Below are positions 1 through 7,803 of a DNA stretch of 31,357 nt, piece by piece (position 1 is the first letter of the stretch; each line of letters opens with the position of its first letter). The translations under genes were made by a program, and so were the position numbers. Under the pieces are notes generated by a model that had not been told where the DNA came from, ran no database searches, and saw only the letters and a list, made by a program, of their open reading frames with translations. Source of the stretch: Bordetella parapertussis (GTDB taxonomy: Bacteria > Pseudomonadota > Gammaproteobacteria > Burkholderiales > Burkholderiaceae_C); the NCBI GenBank assembly GCA_945882755.1, contig CAMCWS010000012.1, positions 1-31,357 of the forward strand, read 5' to 3'.

Positions 1-1001
1 TATTCGCCCTTAGCGCCTCGCCCCATCAGCGTCGCCACCGCTTGCTGCGGTGAAGTCTGGCCTTGCAACACCGCCACCACCGCTTGAGCGATGGGCATGT
101 CCACGCCAAGCTGTTGGGCGCGTTGCACCACGGTTTGCGCGCTGTACACACCTTCTGCCACATGACCCAAAGACAGCAACACTTGGCTGAGCGACTGACC
201 TTGCGCCAGGGCCATGCCCACCTGCCTGTTGCGACTCAAGTCGCCGGTAGCAGTCAGCACCAAGTCGCCCAAACCACTCAAACCCATAAAAGTATCGGCA
301 CGGGCACCCATGGCCAACCCTAGACGGGTGATTTCAGCCAAACCGCGGGTAATCAGCGCAGCACGGGCGTTCAAGCCCAACTGCATGCCATCACACAAAC
401 CCGTGGCGATGGCCATGACATTTTTGACTGCACCACCGACCTCCACGCCCACCACATCCTCATTGGCATAGACCCGCAAGTTGTCGCCGTGAAAAGCCTC
501 CACCAATGCCTGACGCACTGAGGCGTGTTCACTAGCAGCCACCAAAGCGGCGGGTTGTCCTGCCGCCACTTCTTGCGCAAAACTGGGGCCGCTCAGCACC
601 CCAGCCAACATGCCAGGCGCTACCTCGGCTTGCACCTCATGAGTCAGCAAACCTTGAGATACAGCGCTTGAAGAAGCGGCCTCAAAACCTTTGCACAACC
701 AAGCCAGTGGTTTTTGATTTTGCCAAGGCGCAAGCGCTTGCAACACCGCACGCAGAGAGGCCATGGGCGTGGCCAACACGGTTAAATCGACACCCGACAA
801 AGCGTCTGTAAAAGACGCGTGGCTTAAGCGCAAGGATGTGGGAAGCACCACACTGGGCAAGTAGCGGGCATTGACACGCTGGTGCTGCAGGGCTTGAACC
901 AAGCTCGCGTCCCGCGCCCACAAAGTAACCTCGTGGCGCGAAGCGGCCTGCACCGCCAGCGCCGTACCCCAAGCGCCTGCGCCAACGATGAGCAGTTTCA
1001 C
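1..1001 (-). CDS. gpsA: NAD(P)-dependent glycerol-3-phosphate dehydrogenase (3' edge at window end)
   Basis: Reduces dihydroxyacetone phosphate to sn-glycerol 3-phosphate, the backbone precursor of phospholipids, in the cytoplasm. I translated this frame by hand: it opens with GTG at 1001 and stays open for 333 codons to the window edge. A Rossmann glycine motif [10 protein letters not shown] lies at residues 7-16, KGFE near 104, SGPSFAQEV at 137-145, and the expected catalytic lysine in GGAVKNVMA near 193. The last two bases are TA, so the stop codon probably finishes one base outside the window and the protein is essentially complete at the usual length of about 333 residues. The GTG start overlaps the secB stop (GTGA), which implies translational coupling. 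Family assignment is firm; the stop codon is inferred. Confidence 0.95.
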   Translation of the reverse strand, partial: MKLLIVGAGAWGTALAVQAASRHEVTLWARDASLVQALQHQRVNARYLPSVVLPTSLRLSHASFTDALSGVDLTVLATPMASLRAVLQALAPWQNQKPLAWLCKGFEAASSSAVSQGLLTHEVQAEVAPGMLAGVLSGPSFAQEVAAGQPAALVAASEHASVRQALVEAFHGDNLRVYANEDVVGVEVGGAVKNVMAIATGLCDGMQLGLNARAALITRGLAEITRLGLAMGARADTFMGLSGLGDLVLTATGDLSRNRQVGMALAQGQSLSQVLLSLGHVAEGVYSAQTVVQRAQQLGVDMPIAQAVVAVLQGQTSPQQAVATLMGRGAKGE

Positions 1002-1444
1002 TGCAGCTTTTGCTCAGCGGCCATGCGCTGCTGTTGGTCGTACATGGCTTGGAAATTGATTTCAGCCATATGTACAGGCGGAAAACCTGCTCGCTGAATC
1101 ACATCAGCCACATTGCCGCGCAAATAGGGGTAAATGATTTGCGGACACGCAATGCCTGTCACGGGTTGCAACTGGCCTTCGGGCAGGTTGCGGATCTCAA
1201 AAATACCGGCTTGCTTGGCTTCGACCAAAAACATGGTTTGGTCGTTGATTTTGGTCGTGACATTGGCGGTCACCGTGATTTCAAACACGCCTTCACCAAT
1301 TTGCTCTGAGCCCAAGCCAATTTGGATGTCCACCGAAGGCGCTTCCTGCGACAACAAAATCGCGGGTGAATTGGGCTGCTCTAAAGACAGGTCTTTGAGG
1401 TAAATGCGCTGGATTTGAAAAACGGGATCGTTGGCTTCGGCCAT
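998..1444 (-). CDS. secB: Protein-export chaperone SecB
   Basis: Homotetrameric cytoplasmic chaperone that keeps exported precursors unfolded and hands them to SecA. The 148-residue product has the usual length and is recognisably SecB throughout: [16 protein letters not shown] near the N-terminus, the acidic beta-sheet core, and the [21 protein letters not shown] segment near 106-132. The C-terminal tail is short and lacks an obvious zinc-type SecA-binding motif. An AGGAAG ribosome site sits six bases before the ATG. It lies between grxC and gpsA; a terminator-like hairpin stands between grxC and this gene, so secB depends either on read-through or on a promoter inside grxC. Confidence 0.97.
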   Translation of the reverse strand: MAEANDPVFQIQRIYLKDLSLEQPNSPAILLSQEAPSVDIQIGLGSEQIGEGVFEITVTANVTTKINDQTMFLVEAKQAGIFEIRNLPEGQLQPVTGIACPQIIYPYLRGNVADVIQRAGFPPVHMAEINFQAMYDQQQRMAAEQKLQ

Positions 1445-1460
1445 GGTGAGCTTCCTGAAA

Positions 1461-1496
1461 ATAAAAAACCCGCTTAGCGACTGCTTCCTGAGCGGG
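1461..1496 (-). terminator. Terminator-like hairpin between grxC and secB
   Basis: On the minus strand CCCGCT (1496-1491) pairs with AGCGGG (1474-1469), with two further base pairs inside the stem after a C/A mismatch, and it is followed directly by six T residues (1468-1463). This is the form of an intrinsic terminator for the rhodanese-grxC transcript. The secB ribosome site begins only a few bases past the T run, so the element could also act as an attenuator. Visible in sequence; function inferred. Confidence 0.7.
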
Positions 1497-1521
1497 CGAT
1501 GGTTAGGTGGCGAAGTTTATG

Positions 1522-1782
1522 TCAGCTTGCTTGCAGCAAAGGCATGAGGCCACCACGGCTGTCCAAAGCCATCAAATCATCGCAACCACCCACATGGGTC
1601 TCGCCAATGAAGATTTGCGGCACGGTACGCCTGCCGGTCAAGGCCATCATGCGGTCGCGCTCATCAGGGGCGAGGTCGATTCGCACCTCCTGGATATGCT
1701 CGACGCCGCGAGATTTGAGGATTTGCTTGGCCCGGTTGCAATAGGGACAAACAGCGGTGGTGTACATCTTGATGGGTGGCAT
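1522..1782 (-). CDS. grxC: Glutaredoxin 3 (dithiol, GrxC type)
   Basis: Small thiol-disulfide oxidoreductase that uses glutathione to reduce protein and mixed disulfides in the cytoplasm. The 86-residue product has the dithiol active site CPYC at residues 13-16 just after the first strand (KMYTTAV), the TVPQIFI cis-proline segment, and GGCDDL near the end for glutathione binding; length fits GrxC. The frame could open further upstream, but the ATG at 1782 gives the family's normal N-terminus and falls 14 bases after the rhodanese stop, so I chose it. Ribosome site is weak, which suggests coupling to the upstream gene. It is probably co-transcribed with the rhodanese and followed by a terminator-like hairpin. 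Confidence 0.95.
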   Translation of the reverse strand: MPPIKMYTTAVCPYCNRAKQILKSRGVEHIQEVRIDLAPDERDRMMALTGRRTVPQIFIGETHVGGCDDLMALDSRGGLMPLLQAS

Positions 1783-1796
1783 GGTCTGACAGTGGG

Positions 1797-2207
1797 TTAG
1801 GTTTTTTCCAAAGGTAAATTGGCTTCTTGCCAAATCTTCAAGCCGCCCGACAGGCTGTGGGCTTGCTCAAAACCAAGTTTGGTGGCGATTTTTTGGGCAC
1901 GTTGCGAACGAACACCGCTGGCGCACACCAAAATGAGGGGGCGTTTTTTGTCATTGATGGCTTTGCCGAGGCTGGACTCCAATACATCGATAGCGATATT
2001 TTTCGCGCCAATCAAATGCCCGGTGGAGAACTCCTCTGGACTGCGCACATCGACAATATGCGCTCTTTCTCGGTTGATCATCAACACCGCTTGGGTGGGG
2101 GACAAGCCGGCCTTACCCATGACTTGCAATGTGGGCAAAAGCAGCGCCAAGCCAGACAGCACAGCCACCAGAACCAACATCCAGTTATCGATCAAAAAAC
2201 TCACCAT
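1797..2207 (-). CDS. Membrane-anchored rhodanese-domain protein
   Basis: A single-domain rhodanese of 136 residues carried on an N-terminal membrane segment. Residues 8-29 are strongly hydrophobic (one transmembrane helix, no cleavage motif). Residues 36-133 form the rhodanese fold: VDVRSPEEF at 52-60, GHLIGAKNI at 63-71, and the active-site loop beginning at Cys95 (CASGVRS), followed by the GG..W segment. The frame extends to 2279, but the ATG at 2207 has AAGG spaced correctly and starts just before the membrane helix. The catalytic cysteine suggests persulfide transfer, substrate unknown. It heads the minus-strand run toward grxC-secB-gpsA and is divergent from gpmA. Placement beside grxC and secB is common in Burkholderiales (from memory). 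Confidence 0.9.
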   Translation of the reverse strand: MVSFLIDNWMLVLVAVLSGLALLLPTLQVMGKAGLSPTQAVLMINRERAHIVDVRSPEEFSTGHLIGAKNIAIDVLESSLGKAINDKKRPLILVCASGVRSQRAQKIATKLGFEQAHSLSGGLKIWQEANLPLEKT

Positions 2208-2243
2208 GGTTACCTTGGAAATTTGTCTTAGAAGTGTCATTTT

Positions 2244-2255
2244 AGAATGCATTCT
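2244..2255. promoter_or_regulatory. Perfect 12-bp palindrome in the rhodanese/gpmA divergent spacer
   Basis: AGAATGCATTCT is a perfect 12-base inverted repeat in the 80-base spacer between two divergent genes, followed by a T run. Such a dyad is a plausible operator. A weak promoter toward the rhodanese gene may overlap it (TTGAGT, 18 bases, TCTAAA on the minus strand). I do not recognise the regulator. Confidence 0.35.
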
Positions 2256-2287
2256 TTTTTTCTGACTCAACAAGGTCATTTTTCCCC

Positions 2288-2983
2288 ATGTACACCCTGG
2301 TGCTTATTCGACACGGCGAATCTATTTGGAACCTGGAAAACCGCTTCACAGGCTGGGCTGATGTCGACCTCACCCCCACGGGCGTGGCCCAAGCTCGCCG
2401 TGCCGGCGAACGATTGAAAGAGGCAGGTTTCGATTTTGATGTGGCCTACACCAGCTTGCTTAAACGCGCCATCCACACCTTGTGGCAAGCCTTGGATGGC
2501 ATGGACCGCACTTGGTTGCCGGTGACTCACCACTGGCGCCTCAATGAGCGCCATTACGGCGCATTGCAAGGCTTGAACAAAGCCGAGACCGCCCAGCAGT
2601 ATGGCGATGCGCAGGTCATGGCTTGGCGACGCAGTTTTGATGTCCCCCCCCCTGCTTTAGATCCCAGCGACAGCCGTTACGAGGGCAGCGATCGCCGCTA
2701 CGCCAAGCTCAGCTCTGGTCAGGTGCCGCTGACCGAGTGCCTCAAAGACACGGTTGAGCGGGTCATGCCCTTTTGGAACGAATCGCTCGCGCCTGCCATC
2801 CGCGCTGGCCAACGTGTGTTGGTCAGTGCGCACGGCAACTCGCTGCGGGCGCTGGTGAAATACCTCGACAACATCGCCGACCAAGACATCGTGGGCCTGA
2901 ATATCCCCAATGGCGAGCCTTTGGTCTACGAATTAGATGCCGATTTGCGCCCCATTCGCAGCTACTACCTGAAAGACGTTTAG
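2288..2983 (+). CDS. gpmA: 2,3-bisphosphoglycerate-dependent phosphoglycerate mutase
   Basis: Interconverts 3- and 2-phosphoglycerate in glycolysis and gluconeogenesis through a phosphohistidine. The 231-residue product begins with LIRHGES, giving His9 as the phosphorylated residue; the catalytic Glu87 is in LNERHYG, and the second histidine is His182 in SAHGNS. C-terminal IPNGEPLVY is the family signature. Length is normal for the cofactor-dependent enzyme, slightly short at the C-terminus compared with E. coli. The ribosome site is weak (AAGG about 13 bases upstream). The gene contains a run of nine cytosines at 2644-2652 within a Pro-Pro-Pro stretch (residues 120-122). Confidence 0.97.
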   Translation: MYTLVLIRHGESIWNLENRFTGWADVDLTPTGVAQARRAGERLKEAGFDFDVAYTSLLKRAIHTLWQALDGMDRTWLPVTHHWRLNERHYGALQGLNKAETAQQYGDAQVMAWRRSFDVPPPALDPSDSRYEGSDRRYAKLSSGQVPLTECLKDTVERVMPFWNESLAPAIRAGQRVLVSAHGNSLRALVKYLDNIADQDIVGLNIPNGEPLVYELDADLRPIRSYYLKDV

Positions 2984-3024
2984 GGCTCGCAAACCATTGC
3001 CAGTCAAGGTTAATATGCATAAAG

Positions 3025-3060
3025 GCCTGCGCTTGCGATGCAGGCACAGTAAACTATCTT
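3025..3060 (+). promoter_or_regulatory. Hairpin and possible ctpA promoter in the gpmA-ctpA spacer
   Basis: The 119-base spacer holds an inverted repeat, GCCTGC (3025-3030) and GCAGGC (3040-3045), with a nine-base loop and no T run, so it is not a classical terminator. A weak sigma-70 arrangement overlaps it: TTGCGA (3033-3038), 16 bases, TATCTT (3055-3060). Either a promoter region or a gpmA 3' hairpin; both are tentative. Confidence 0.25.
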
Positions 3061-3102
3061 CTTCAATTGCCAATTAACGGCTTTTTTTAATACAGGGTAA
3101 AA

Positions 3103-4551
3103 ATGGGCCAAAAACTCAAAATCGCAGGCTGGATCAGCATTGGTGCCCTGACGGGTGCATTAACCACTTTTTCGCTGCAAACGGTTGCTCGTGCCAATAT
3201 GGCGCCCTTGCCGCTGGAAGAGTTGCAGCAACTCGCCGCAGTTTTCAGCATGGTCAAGAGCGATTACGTCGAAACTGTTGACGAGAAAAAACTCATCAAC
3301 GATGCCATCTCCGGCATGGTTTCCAGCCTAGACCCGCATTCCCAGTATTTCGACAAAAAATCCTACAAAGAATTCCGTGAAGGCACGACAGGCAAGTTTG
3401 TGGGTGTCGGCATCGAAATTTCCCAAGAAGACGGCATGGTCAAGGTGGTTTCACCCATCGAAGGTTCACCGGCAGACCGCGCGGGCTTGAAGCCTGGCGA
3501 CTTGATCACCAAAGTCGATGACACCTCCATGAAAGGTTTGTCATTGAATGAGGCTGTCAAGCGTATGCGTGGCGAACCCCGTACCAAGGTATTGCTCACC
3601 ATTTACCGTAAGGACGAAAACCGCACCTTCCCTGTCACCATCATTCGTGAAGAGATCAAAACCGTCAGCGTCAAATCCAAGATGATTGAAAACGGCTATG
3701 GCTGGATTCGTGTGAGCCAGTTCCAAGAGCGTACCGTTGACGACTTGGCCCGCAAATTGGAAGAGTTGTACAAACAAGACCCCAAAATGAAGGGCTTGGT
3801 GCTTGACTTGCGTAACGACCCCGGTGGTTTGTTAGATGCCGCAGTAGCGATTTCTGCGGTCTTCTTGCCCAACAATGTGACCGTGGTTTCCACCAACGGC
3901 CAGTTGGAAGAAAGCAAATTCACTTTCAAAGCAGCGCCCGAGTACTACCTGCGTCGTGGCGGACAAGACAGCGTCTCCAGTCTTGCCAGCAAGACCAATG
4001 GCTTTTTCAAGAAAATTCCTTTGGTGGTGTTGGTGAATGAAGGTTCCGCTTCAGCCAGCGAAATCGTCGCAGGCGCATTGCAAGACCACAAACGTGCCAC
4101 TCTCATGGGCAGCCAAACCTTTGGCAAGGGCTCGGTTCAAACCGTTCGCCAACTGGGCTCAGACACCGCTTTGAAAATCACCACAGCCCGTTACTACACG
4201 CCCAGTGGCCGCTCCATACAAGCCAAAGGTATCGTGCCTGATTTGCTCATCGATGACACTGCAGAAGGCAGCCCTTATGCAGCTTTGCGCACCCGCGAAG
4301 CTGATTTGGAAAAACACCTCAACAGTGGCCAAGGCGAAGAGGCCAAAGACCCAGCGCGTGAAAAAGCCCGCGATGAAGCTTTGAAGCGCCTGGAGGAAGA
4401 ATCCAAAAAACCTGTCGCAGATCGCAAAACACCCGAGTACGGCAGCCCTGAAGACTTCCAGTTGCAACAAGCCCTCAACCGCTTGAAAAACCAACCTGTG
4501 AAGGTCAGCAAAACCCTGACCGAACGTCCTGCCGACAAAAAGGAACAGTAA
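3103..4551 (+). CDS. ctpA: C-terminal processing protease, S41 family (CtpA/Prc type)
   Basis: Exported serine protease that trims or degrades proteins from their C-termini, probably in the periplasm and membrane anchored. Residues 8-30 form a hydrophobic signal or signal anchor. A PDZ domain follows at about 95-170 (GVGIEI, SPADRAGLKPGD). The S41 catalytic domain spans about 195-385: Ser317 in EGSASASE and Lys342 in FGKGSVQ are the expected Ser-Lys dyad, with the same 25-residue spacing as in E. coli Prc. The tail after about 395 is highly charged and probably disordered. Length 482 fits the short bacterial CtpA class. AGGG precedes the ATG by about six bases. It is followed after three bases by moeB, so the two are probably co-transcribed. 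Confidence 0.96.
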   Translation: MGQKLKIAGWISIGALTGALTTFSLQTVARANMAPLPLEELQQLAAVFSMVKSDYVETVDEKKLINDAISGMVSSLDPHSQYFDKKSYKEFREGTTGKFVGVGIEISQEDGMVKVVSPIEGSPADRAGLKPGDLITKVDDTSMKGLSLNEAVKRMRGEPRTKVLLTIYRKDENRTFPVTIIREEIKTVSVKSKMIENGYGWIRVSQFQERTVDDLARKLEELYKQDPKMKGLVLDLRNDPGGLLDAAVAISAVFLPNNVTVVSTNGQLEESKFTFKAAPEYYLRRGGQDSVSSLASKTNGFFKKIPLVVLVNEGSASASEIVAGALQDHKRATLMGSQTFGKGSVQTVRQLGSDTALKITTARYYTPSGRSIQAKGIVPDLLIDDTAEGSPYAALRTREADLEKHLNSGQGEEAKDPAREKARDEALKRLEEESKKPVADRKTPEYGSPEDFQLQQALNRLKNQPVKVSKTLTERPADKKEQ

Positions 4552-4554
4552 GGC

Positions 4555-5313
4555 GTGAATGACGCCCAGCTGCTGCGCTATTCACGGCATATCCTGCTCG
4601 ATGAGCTTGGCGACCTAGGTCAACAACGGCTGCTTAACAGCCATGCCTTGGTGATTGGCGCTGGAGGTTTGGGCTGCAGCGCAGCCCTTTTTTTGGCGGC
4701 CAGTGGTGTGGGACACATCACCTTGGTCGACCATGACGAGGTGGACCTCACCAACTTGCAGCGACAAATTGCCCACAGCACCGAGCGCATAGGTCAAGCC
4801 AAAGTGGCTTCAGCCCAACAAGCCATGTTGGCGCTCAACCCCGATATCCGTATCACCGCACTGCAACAAAAAGCCGACCCTGCTTTGCTGGACCAACTCT
4901 TGCCCACAACCCAAGTGGTGCTGGACTGCAGCGACAATTTCCAAACTCGTCATATGCTGAACAAGGCTAGCGTGAAACACCGTGTGCCCTTGGTCAGTGG
5001 CGCGGTCATTCGCTTGGATGGTCAACTGACCACCTACGACCCTCGGCAAGCTCACTCCCCCTGCTACGCCTGCGTGTTCCCGCCTGACCAAGCGCCCGAA
5101 GAAATCAGTTGCGCCACCATGGGTGTATTGGCCCCTTTGGTCGGCGTCATCGGCAGCTTGCAAGCCGCGGAGGCGCTCAAGCTGCTGACCGACTTAGGCA
5201 GCTCTTTGGTGGGGCGACTGCAAATGCTCGATGGTCGAAGCTTGGCATGGACCGAAATGCGTCTGCGCCGTCAAGCCGATTGCCCTGTTTGCGGCACGGA
5301 CAAGCGCTCGTAA
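4555..5313 (+). CDS. moeB: MoeB/ThiF/HesA-type ubiquitin-like activating enzyme
   Basis: Adenylates the C-terminal glycine of a small sulfur-carrier protein (MoaD or ThiS), a step in molybdopterin or thiamine synthesis. The 252-residue product has the family start LLRYSRHILLDELG, the nucleotide motif GAGGLGCSAA at 35-44, D..D.TNLQRQ at 61-71, and Asp128 in CSDNF. Zinc cysteine pairs are C170/C173 and C243/C246; C186 in SCATMGV is the potential thioester cysteine. No rhodanese domain is fused. GTG start three bases after the ctpA stop. The last 43 bases, including the second zinc pair, overlap the convergent GNAT gene. MoeB and ThiF cannot be separated by sequence alone; the symbol is the more usual name for this arrangement. 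Confidence 0.9.
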   Translation: MNDAQLLRYSRHILLDELGDLGQQRLLNSHALVIGAGGLGCSAALFLAASGVGHITLVDHDEVDLTNLQRQIAHSTERIGQAKVASAQQAMLALNPDIRITALQQKADPALLDQLLPTTQVVLDCSDNFQTRHMLNKASVKHRVPLVSGAVIRLDGQLTTYDPRQAHSPCYACVFPPDQAPEEISCATMGVLAPLVGVIGSLQAAEALKLLTDLGSSLVGRLQMLDGRSLAWTEMRLRRQADCPVCGTDKRS

Positions 5314-5849
5314 AAACGCACCGCCAAAGCAGGTCGATCTGCTTGTGGCGACTCCATACCCGAACGCACAAAACGGTAGTGCGCCTTTTCCACCACCCGG
5401 CAACTGGCAGCATTGCGCTCGTCTACGCGGCAAACCAACCGTGCAGCGGGGACAAGCCTCAGTGCGGCGTCGCTCAAGGCGGTGACTGCCTCGCTCATCA
5501 AACCCCGCCCATGCGCTGAAGTTCTGCACCAATAACCCAATTCAAACTCCAGCAAATGGGTGTCAATGCGGTGAAAACTGACGCTGCCAAGCAGCGTACC
5601 GGTGGTTTTGTCATGCATCAACATCGGCCAAGACAAGCCCAAGACAAAAGCACCAAAGCAAGTTTGGCAGTAGTCTTCTGCTCTTTCGGGTGTTTGTGGC
5701 TTTTGTGCCCAAGGCAAAGAGTCGGGCCATTGGCGAAGTGCTGACAAACTCTCTTGCACCGCTGAGTACAAGGCGTCGCCGTCTCCTGGCTGAGGACAGC
5801 GCAACCACAAACGCGGTGTCTCAATAGCGTCAAGCCACGCAGTGCTCAT
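5271..5849 (-). CDS. GNAT family N-acetyltransferase (RimJ/RimL type)
   Basis: Likely transfers an acetyl group from acetyl-CoA to an amine; the substrate is unknown. The 192-residue product opens with ETPRLWLR (10-17), the first strand typical of RimJ/RimL-like GNATs. Motif A is at about 103-122 with the pyrophosphate-binding loop HGRGLM (113-118), and motif B is DERNAASCRVVEK (143-155), where the Asn and Ser-Cys region is typical of this subfamily. Its ATG overlaps the stop of the DUF429 gene (ATGA), implying coupling. The 3' end runs 43 bases into moeB on the other strand; that part encodes a non-conserved tail. Family call is good; function open. Confidence 0.85.
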   Translation of the reverse strand: MSTAWLDAIETPRLWLRCPQPGDGDALYSAVQESLSALRQWPDSLPWAQKPQTPERAEDYCQTCFGAFVLGLSWPMLMHDKTTGTLLGSVSFHRIDTHLLEFELGYWCRTSAHGRGLMSEAVTALSDAALRLVPAARLVCRVDERNAASCRVVEKAHYRFVRSGMESPQADRPALAVRFYERLSVPQTGQSA

Positions 5850-6661
5850 ACGCCTATGATCCAGCCTTCGAGTGCGTCCATTTCGGGCGGTAAACCATAC
5901 AGCTTATCGCCAGCCACATGGCGCTGCTGCGCCAAGGCCGCCTGCACCATGCAAAGCACAGCGTCGAGCTTGTCGCCACTGGCGTCTGCAACCAACGCAT
6001 CATGCTGAGCAGACCGCAAATACAGCGACAGCCCCAATTGACCATTTTGCAAGCCCTGCAAAATATCCTTGCGGGCAATCAAACGCTCCGGCGTTTGTTT
6101 GGCCTTATCGTCGCTTTTGTAACTGCGCGACCCCATCAGTTGCCGCGCCAACCACCCAGGGTAGGCCTCCAATGCCACACGCTGTGTGTCGCCTGCATGC
6201 AGGCCCGGAAAATCCAAACCCGCTTGCAACATCAAAGGCACACCGGCATGAAGCATGTAAGCCACGGGTGGGTTCACCCATTTCATGGAGGGGCTAGATC
6301 CAGCTGGAATATCGGTGGCGCGGTGGGCAAATTTGCCACCTGCGGGACGGTGATCGCAAAAGGCTTTGAAGGTGGCGCGAATCTCTTCGCGGCTGAGCGA
6401 GGCGAAATGGTCGATGCAGGCTTTCCAACCAAGGGGCCACTTCATCGTGGCAACCAACTCGCGGGGTAAACCGAATGGCAAATCAAAACCACCCACCCAA
6501 GGGCCTGGCGTATGCAAAGCTTGCTCGAACGCCACAAGGCTTGTGCAAGCTTGCAAACCCTCGAGAACCAAGCGCTTATCTCGCCACGCCCCCCAAGCAA
6601 GCACGATGGATTTGCGCGTCGAGGGCGAACTGCTGAAGTCACAACCCAGCAGACGTGTCAT
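5846..6661 (-). CDS. DUF429 family protein (predicted RNase H-like fold)
   Basis: A 271-residue member of the DUF429 family, which is predicted to have an RNase H-like nuclease fold but has no settled function. Visible family marks are GCDFSSSPS at 6-14 (first strand with acidic residue), GGFDLPFGLP near 57-66, EAYPGWLAR near 165-173, and the C-terminal GDKLDAVLCMVQAA, where an Asp pair would complete an acidic centre. No signal peptide or membrane helix. It starts 10 bases after the BLUF gene and overlaps the GNAT gene by four bases, so it is the third of four genes in the folE run. Nuclease activity is a fold-based inference, not shown by the sequence. Confidence 0.8.
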   Translation of the reverse strand: MTRLLGCDFSSSPSTRKSIVLAWGAWRDKRLVLEGLQACTSLVAFEQALHTPGPWVGGFDLPFGLPRELVATMKWPLGWKACIDHFASLSREEIRATFKAFCDHRPAGGKFAHRATDIPAGSSPSMKWVNPPVAYMLHAGVPLMLQAGLDFPGLHAGDTQRVALEAYPGWLARQLMGSRSYKSDDKAKQTPERLIARKDILQGLQNGQLGLSLYLRSAQHDALVADASGDKLDAVLCMVQAALAQQRHVAGDKLYGLPPEMDALEGWIIGV

Positions 6662-6671
6662 AGCGAAAAAC

Positions 6672-7097
6672 TCAGGCGCGGCCCAAAATAGCGGCCGTGG
6701 CCATCAACTCTTCCAGCAAGGCCAAAGAAACGTGGCCAGAAACCGCATAAGGGTTGAGTACGGGAAGTTCGGAATACTTCAACACCACCGAGGTATTGAG
6801 TTTGGACAAATTCACCTGCCCCATGGTCCAACCGCCAAAACGGCGTTCGGCAATTTCTTCATAGCAGAGCAGCACCACATCGGTATGGCGCTTGTCGCTG
6901 ACGATTTGTCCGTACAAGTTATTGACTTGGTTGCGGCCGCCTTCAATCGCTTGCAAATAAATGCCGCCGCCATAGCAAAGAATGCCAGTGATGCCATTGG
7001 CCATATTGTGTTCACGGGCCACAGCCAAGATGGAGTCTGTGGCCGCAGTAGCGTTGGGGTCTAACGCTCGGCTGACATAAAGCAAACGCACCAACAT
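6672..7097 (-). CDS. Stand-alone BLUF-domain blue-light sensor
   Basis: A short (141 residue) FAD-binding blue-light photoreceptor consisting of a BLUF domain and a helical C-terminal extension with no effector domain, so output is probably by protein-protein contact. All residues of the photocycle are present: Tyr7, Asn31, Asn34, Gln49, Trp90 and Met92. Tyr7, Asn31, Gln49, Trp90 and Met92 match AppA Tyr21, Asn45, Gln63, Trp104 and Met106 with a constant offset of 14. The domain opens LVRLLYVSRA and contains NGITGIL and YLQAIEG. An AAGGA ribosome site lies in the end of folE and the gap to folE is four bases, so it is very likely translated from the folE message. Photoreceptor identity is firm; partner unknown. 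Confidence 0.93.
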   Translation of the reverse strand: MLVRLLYVSRALDPNATAATDSILAVAREHNMANGITGILCYGGGIYLQAIEGGRNQVNNLYGQIVSDKRHTDVVLLCYEEIAERRFGGWTMGQVNLSKLNTSVVLKYSELPVLNPYAVSGHVSLALLEELMATAAILGRA

Positions 7098-7101
7098 GCC
7101 A

Positions 7102-7803
7102 TCAGTCCTTTTTTGGAATCAGTGAAAGAAATTCGCGGCGCAAATTCGGGTCTTTCAAAAATGCACCACGCATGACCGAATTGATCATGCGGCTGTCCAT
7201 GTCTTTGACGCCGCGCCACGCCATGCAGTAGTGAGAAGCTTCCATGACGATGGCCAAGCCATCGGGTTGGGTTTTGACTTGAATCAGGTCAGCCAACTGC
7301 ACCACCGCCTCTTCTTGGATCTGGGGGCGCCCCATGACCCATTCAGCCAGTCGAACGTATTTGGACAATCCAATCACATTGGTGTGTTCATTGGGCAAAA
7401 CGCCAATCCAAATTTTTCCAATGACGGGGCAAAAATGGTGGCTGCATGCACTGCGAACCGTGATGGGCCCCACGATCATCAGTTCATTCAAATGCTCTGC
7501 ATTGGGAAACTCGGTGATGACAGGAGGGCTAACGAAGCGGCCACGAAAGACTTCTTGCACGTACATTTTGGCGACACGCCTAGCGGTGTCTGCGGTGTTG
7601 TGGTCATGCTCGGTGTCGATGACAAGGCTGCTGAGCACGCCTTTCATTTTGTCGGCCACTTCGTCGAGCAGTTTGTCAAGTTCGCCAGGCTCAATGAAGT
7701 CGGCAATATTGTCGTTGGCGTGAAAACGCTTGCGCGAAGCTTGCAATCTTTCGCGGATTTTGATGGACACAGGAACACCTGCGTCATGTGCCTCAGAAGT
7801 CAT
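7102..7803 (-). CDS. folE: GTP cyclohydrolase I
   Basis: Converts GTP to 7,8-dihydroneopterin triphosphate, the entry step to folate and other pterins. The 233-residue product contains the zinc ligands Cys120, His123 and Cys193 (SACSHHFCP and ASHYCMAWRG), and the KYVRLAEW and QIQEEAVVQLAD segments around the active site. Length and the roughly 30-residue N-terminal extension are typical of bacterial FolE. An ATG eight codons upstream (7827) is possible, but the one at 7803 has a GAGA-like ribosome site and I prefer it. It leads a tight four-gene run: folE, BLUF, DUF429, GNAT. Confidence 0.95.
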   Translation of the reverse strand: MTSEAHDAGVPVSIKIRERLQASRKRFHANDNIADFIEPGELDKLLDEVADKMKGVLSSLVIDTEHDHNTADTARRVAKMYVQEVFRGRFVSPPVITEFPNAEHLNELMIVGPITVRSACSHHFCPVIGKIWIGVLPNEHTNVIGLSKYVRLAEWVMGRPQIQEEAVVQLADLIQVKTQPDGLAIVMEASHYCMAWRGVKDMDSRMINSVMRGAFLKDPNLRREFLSLIPKKD

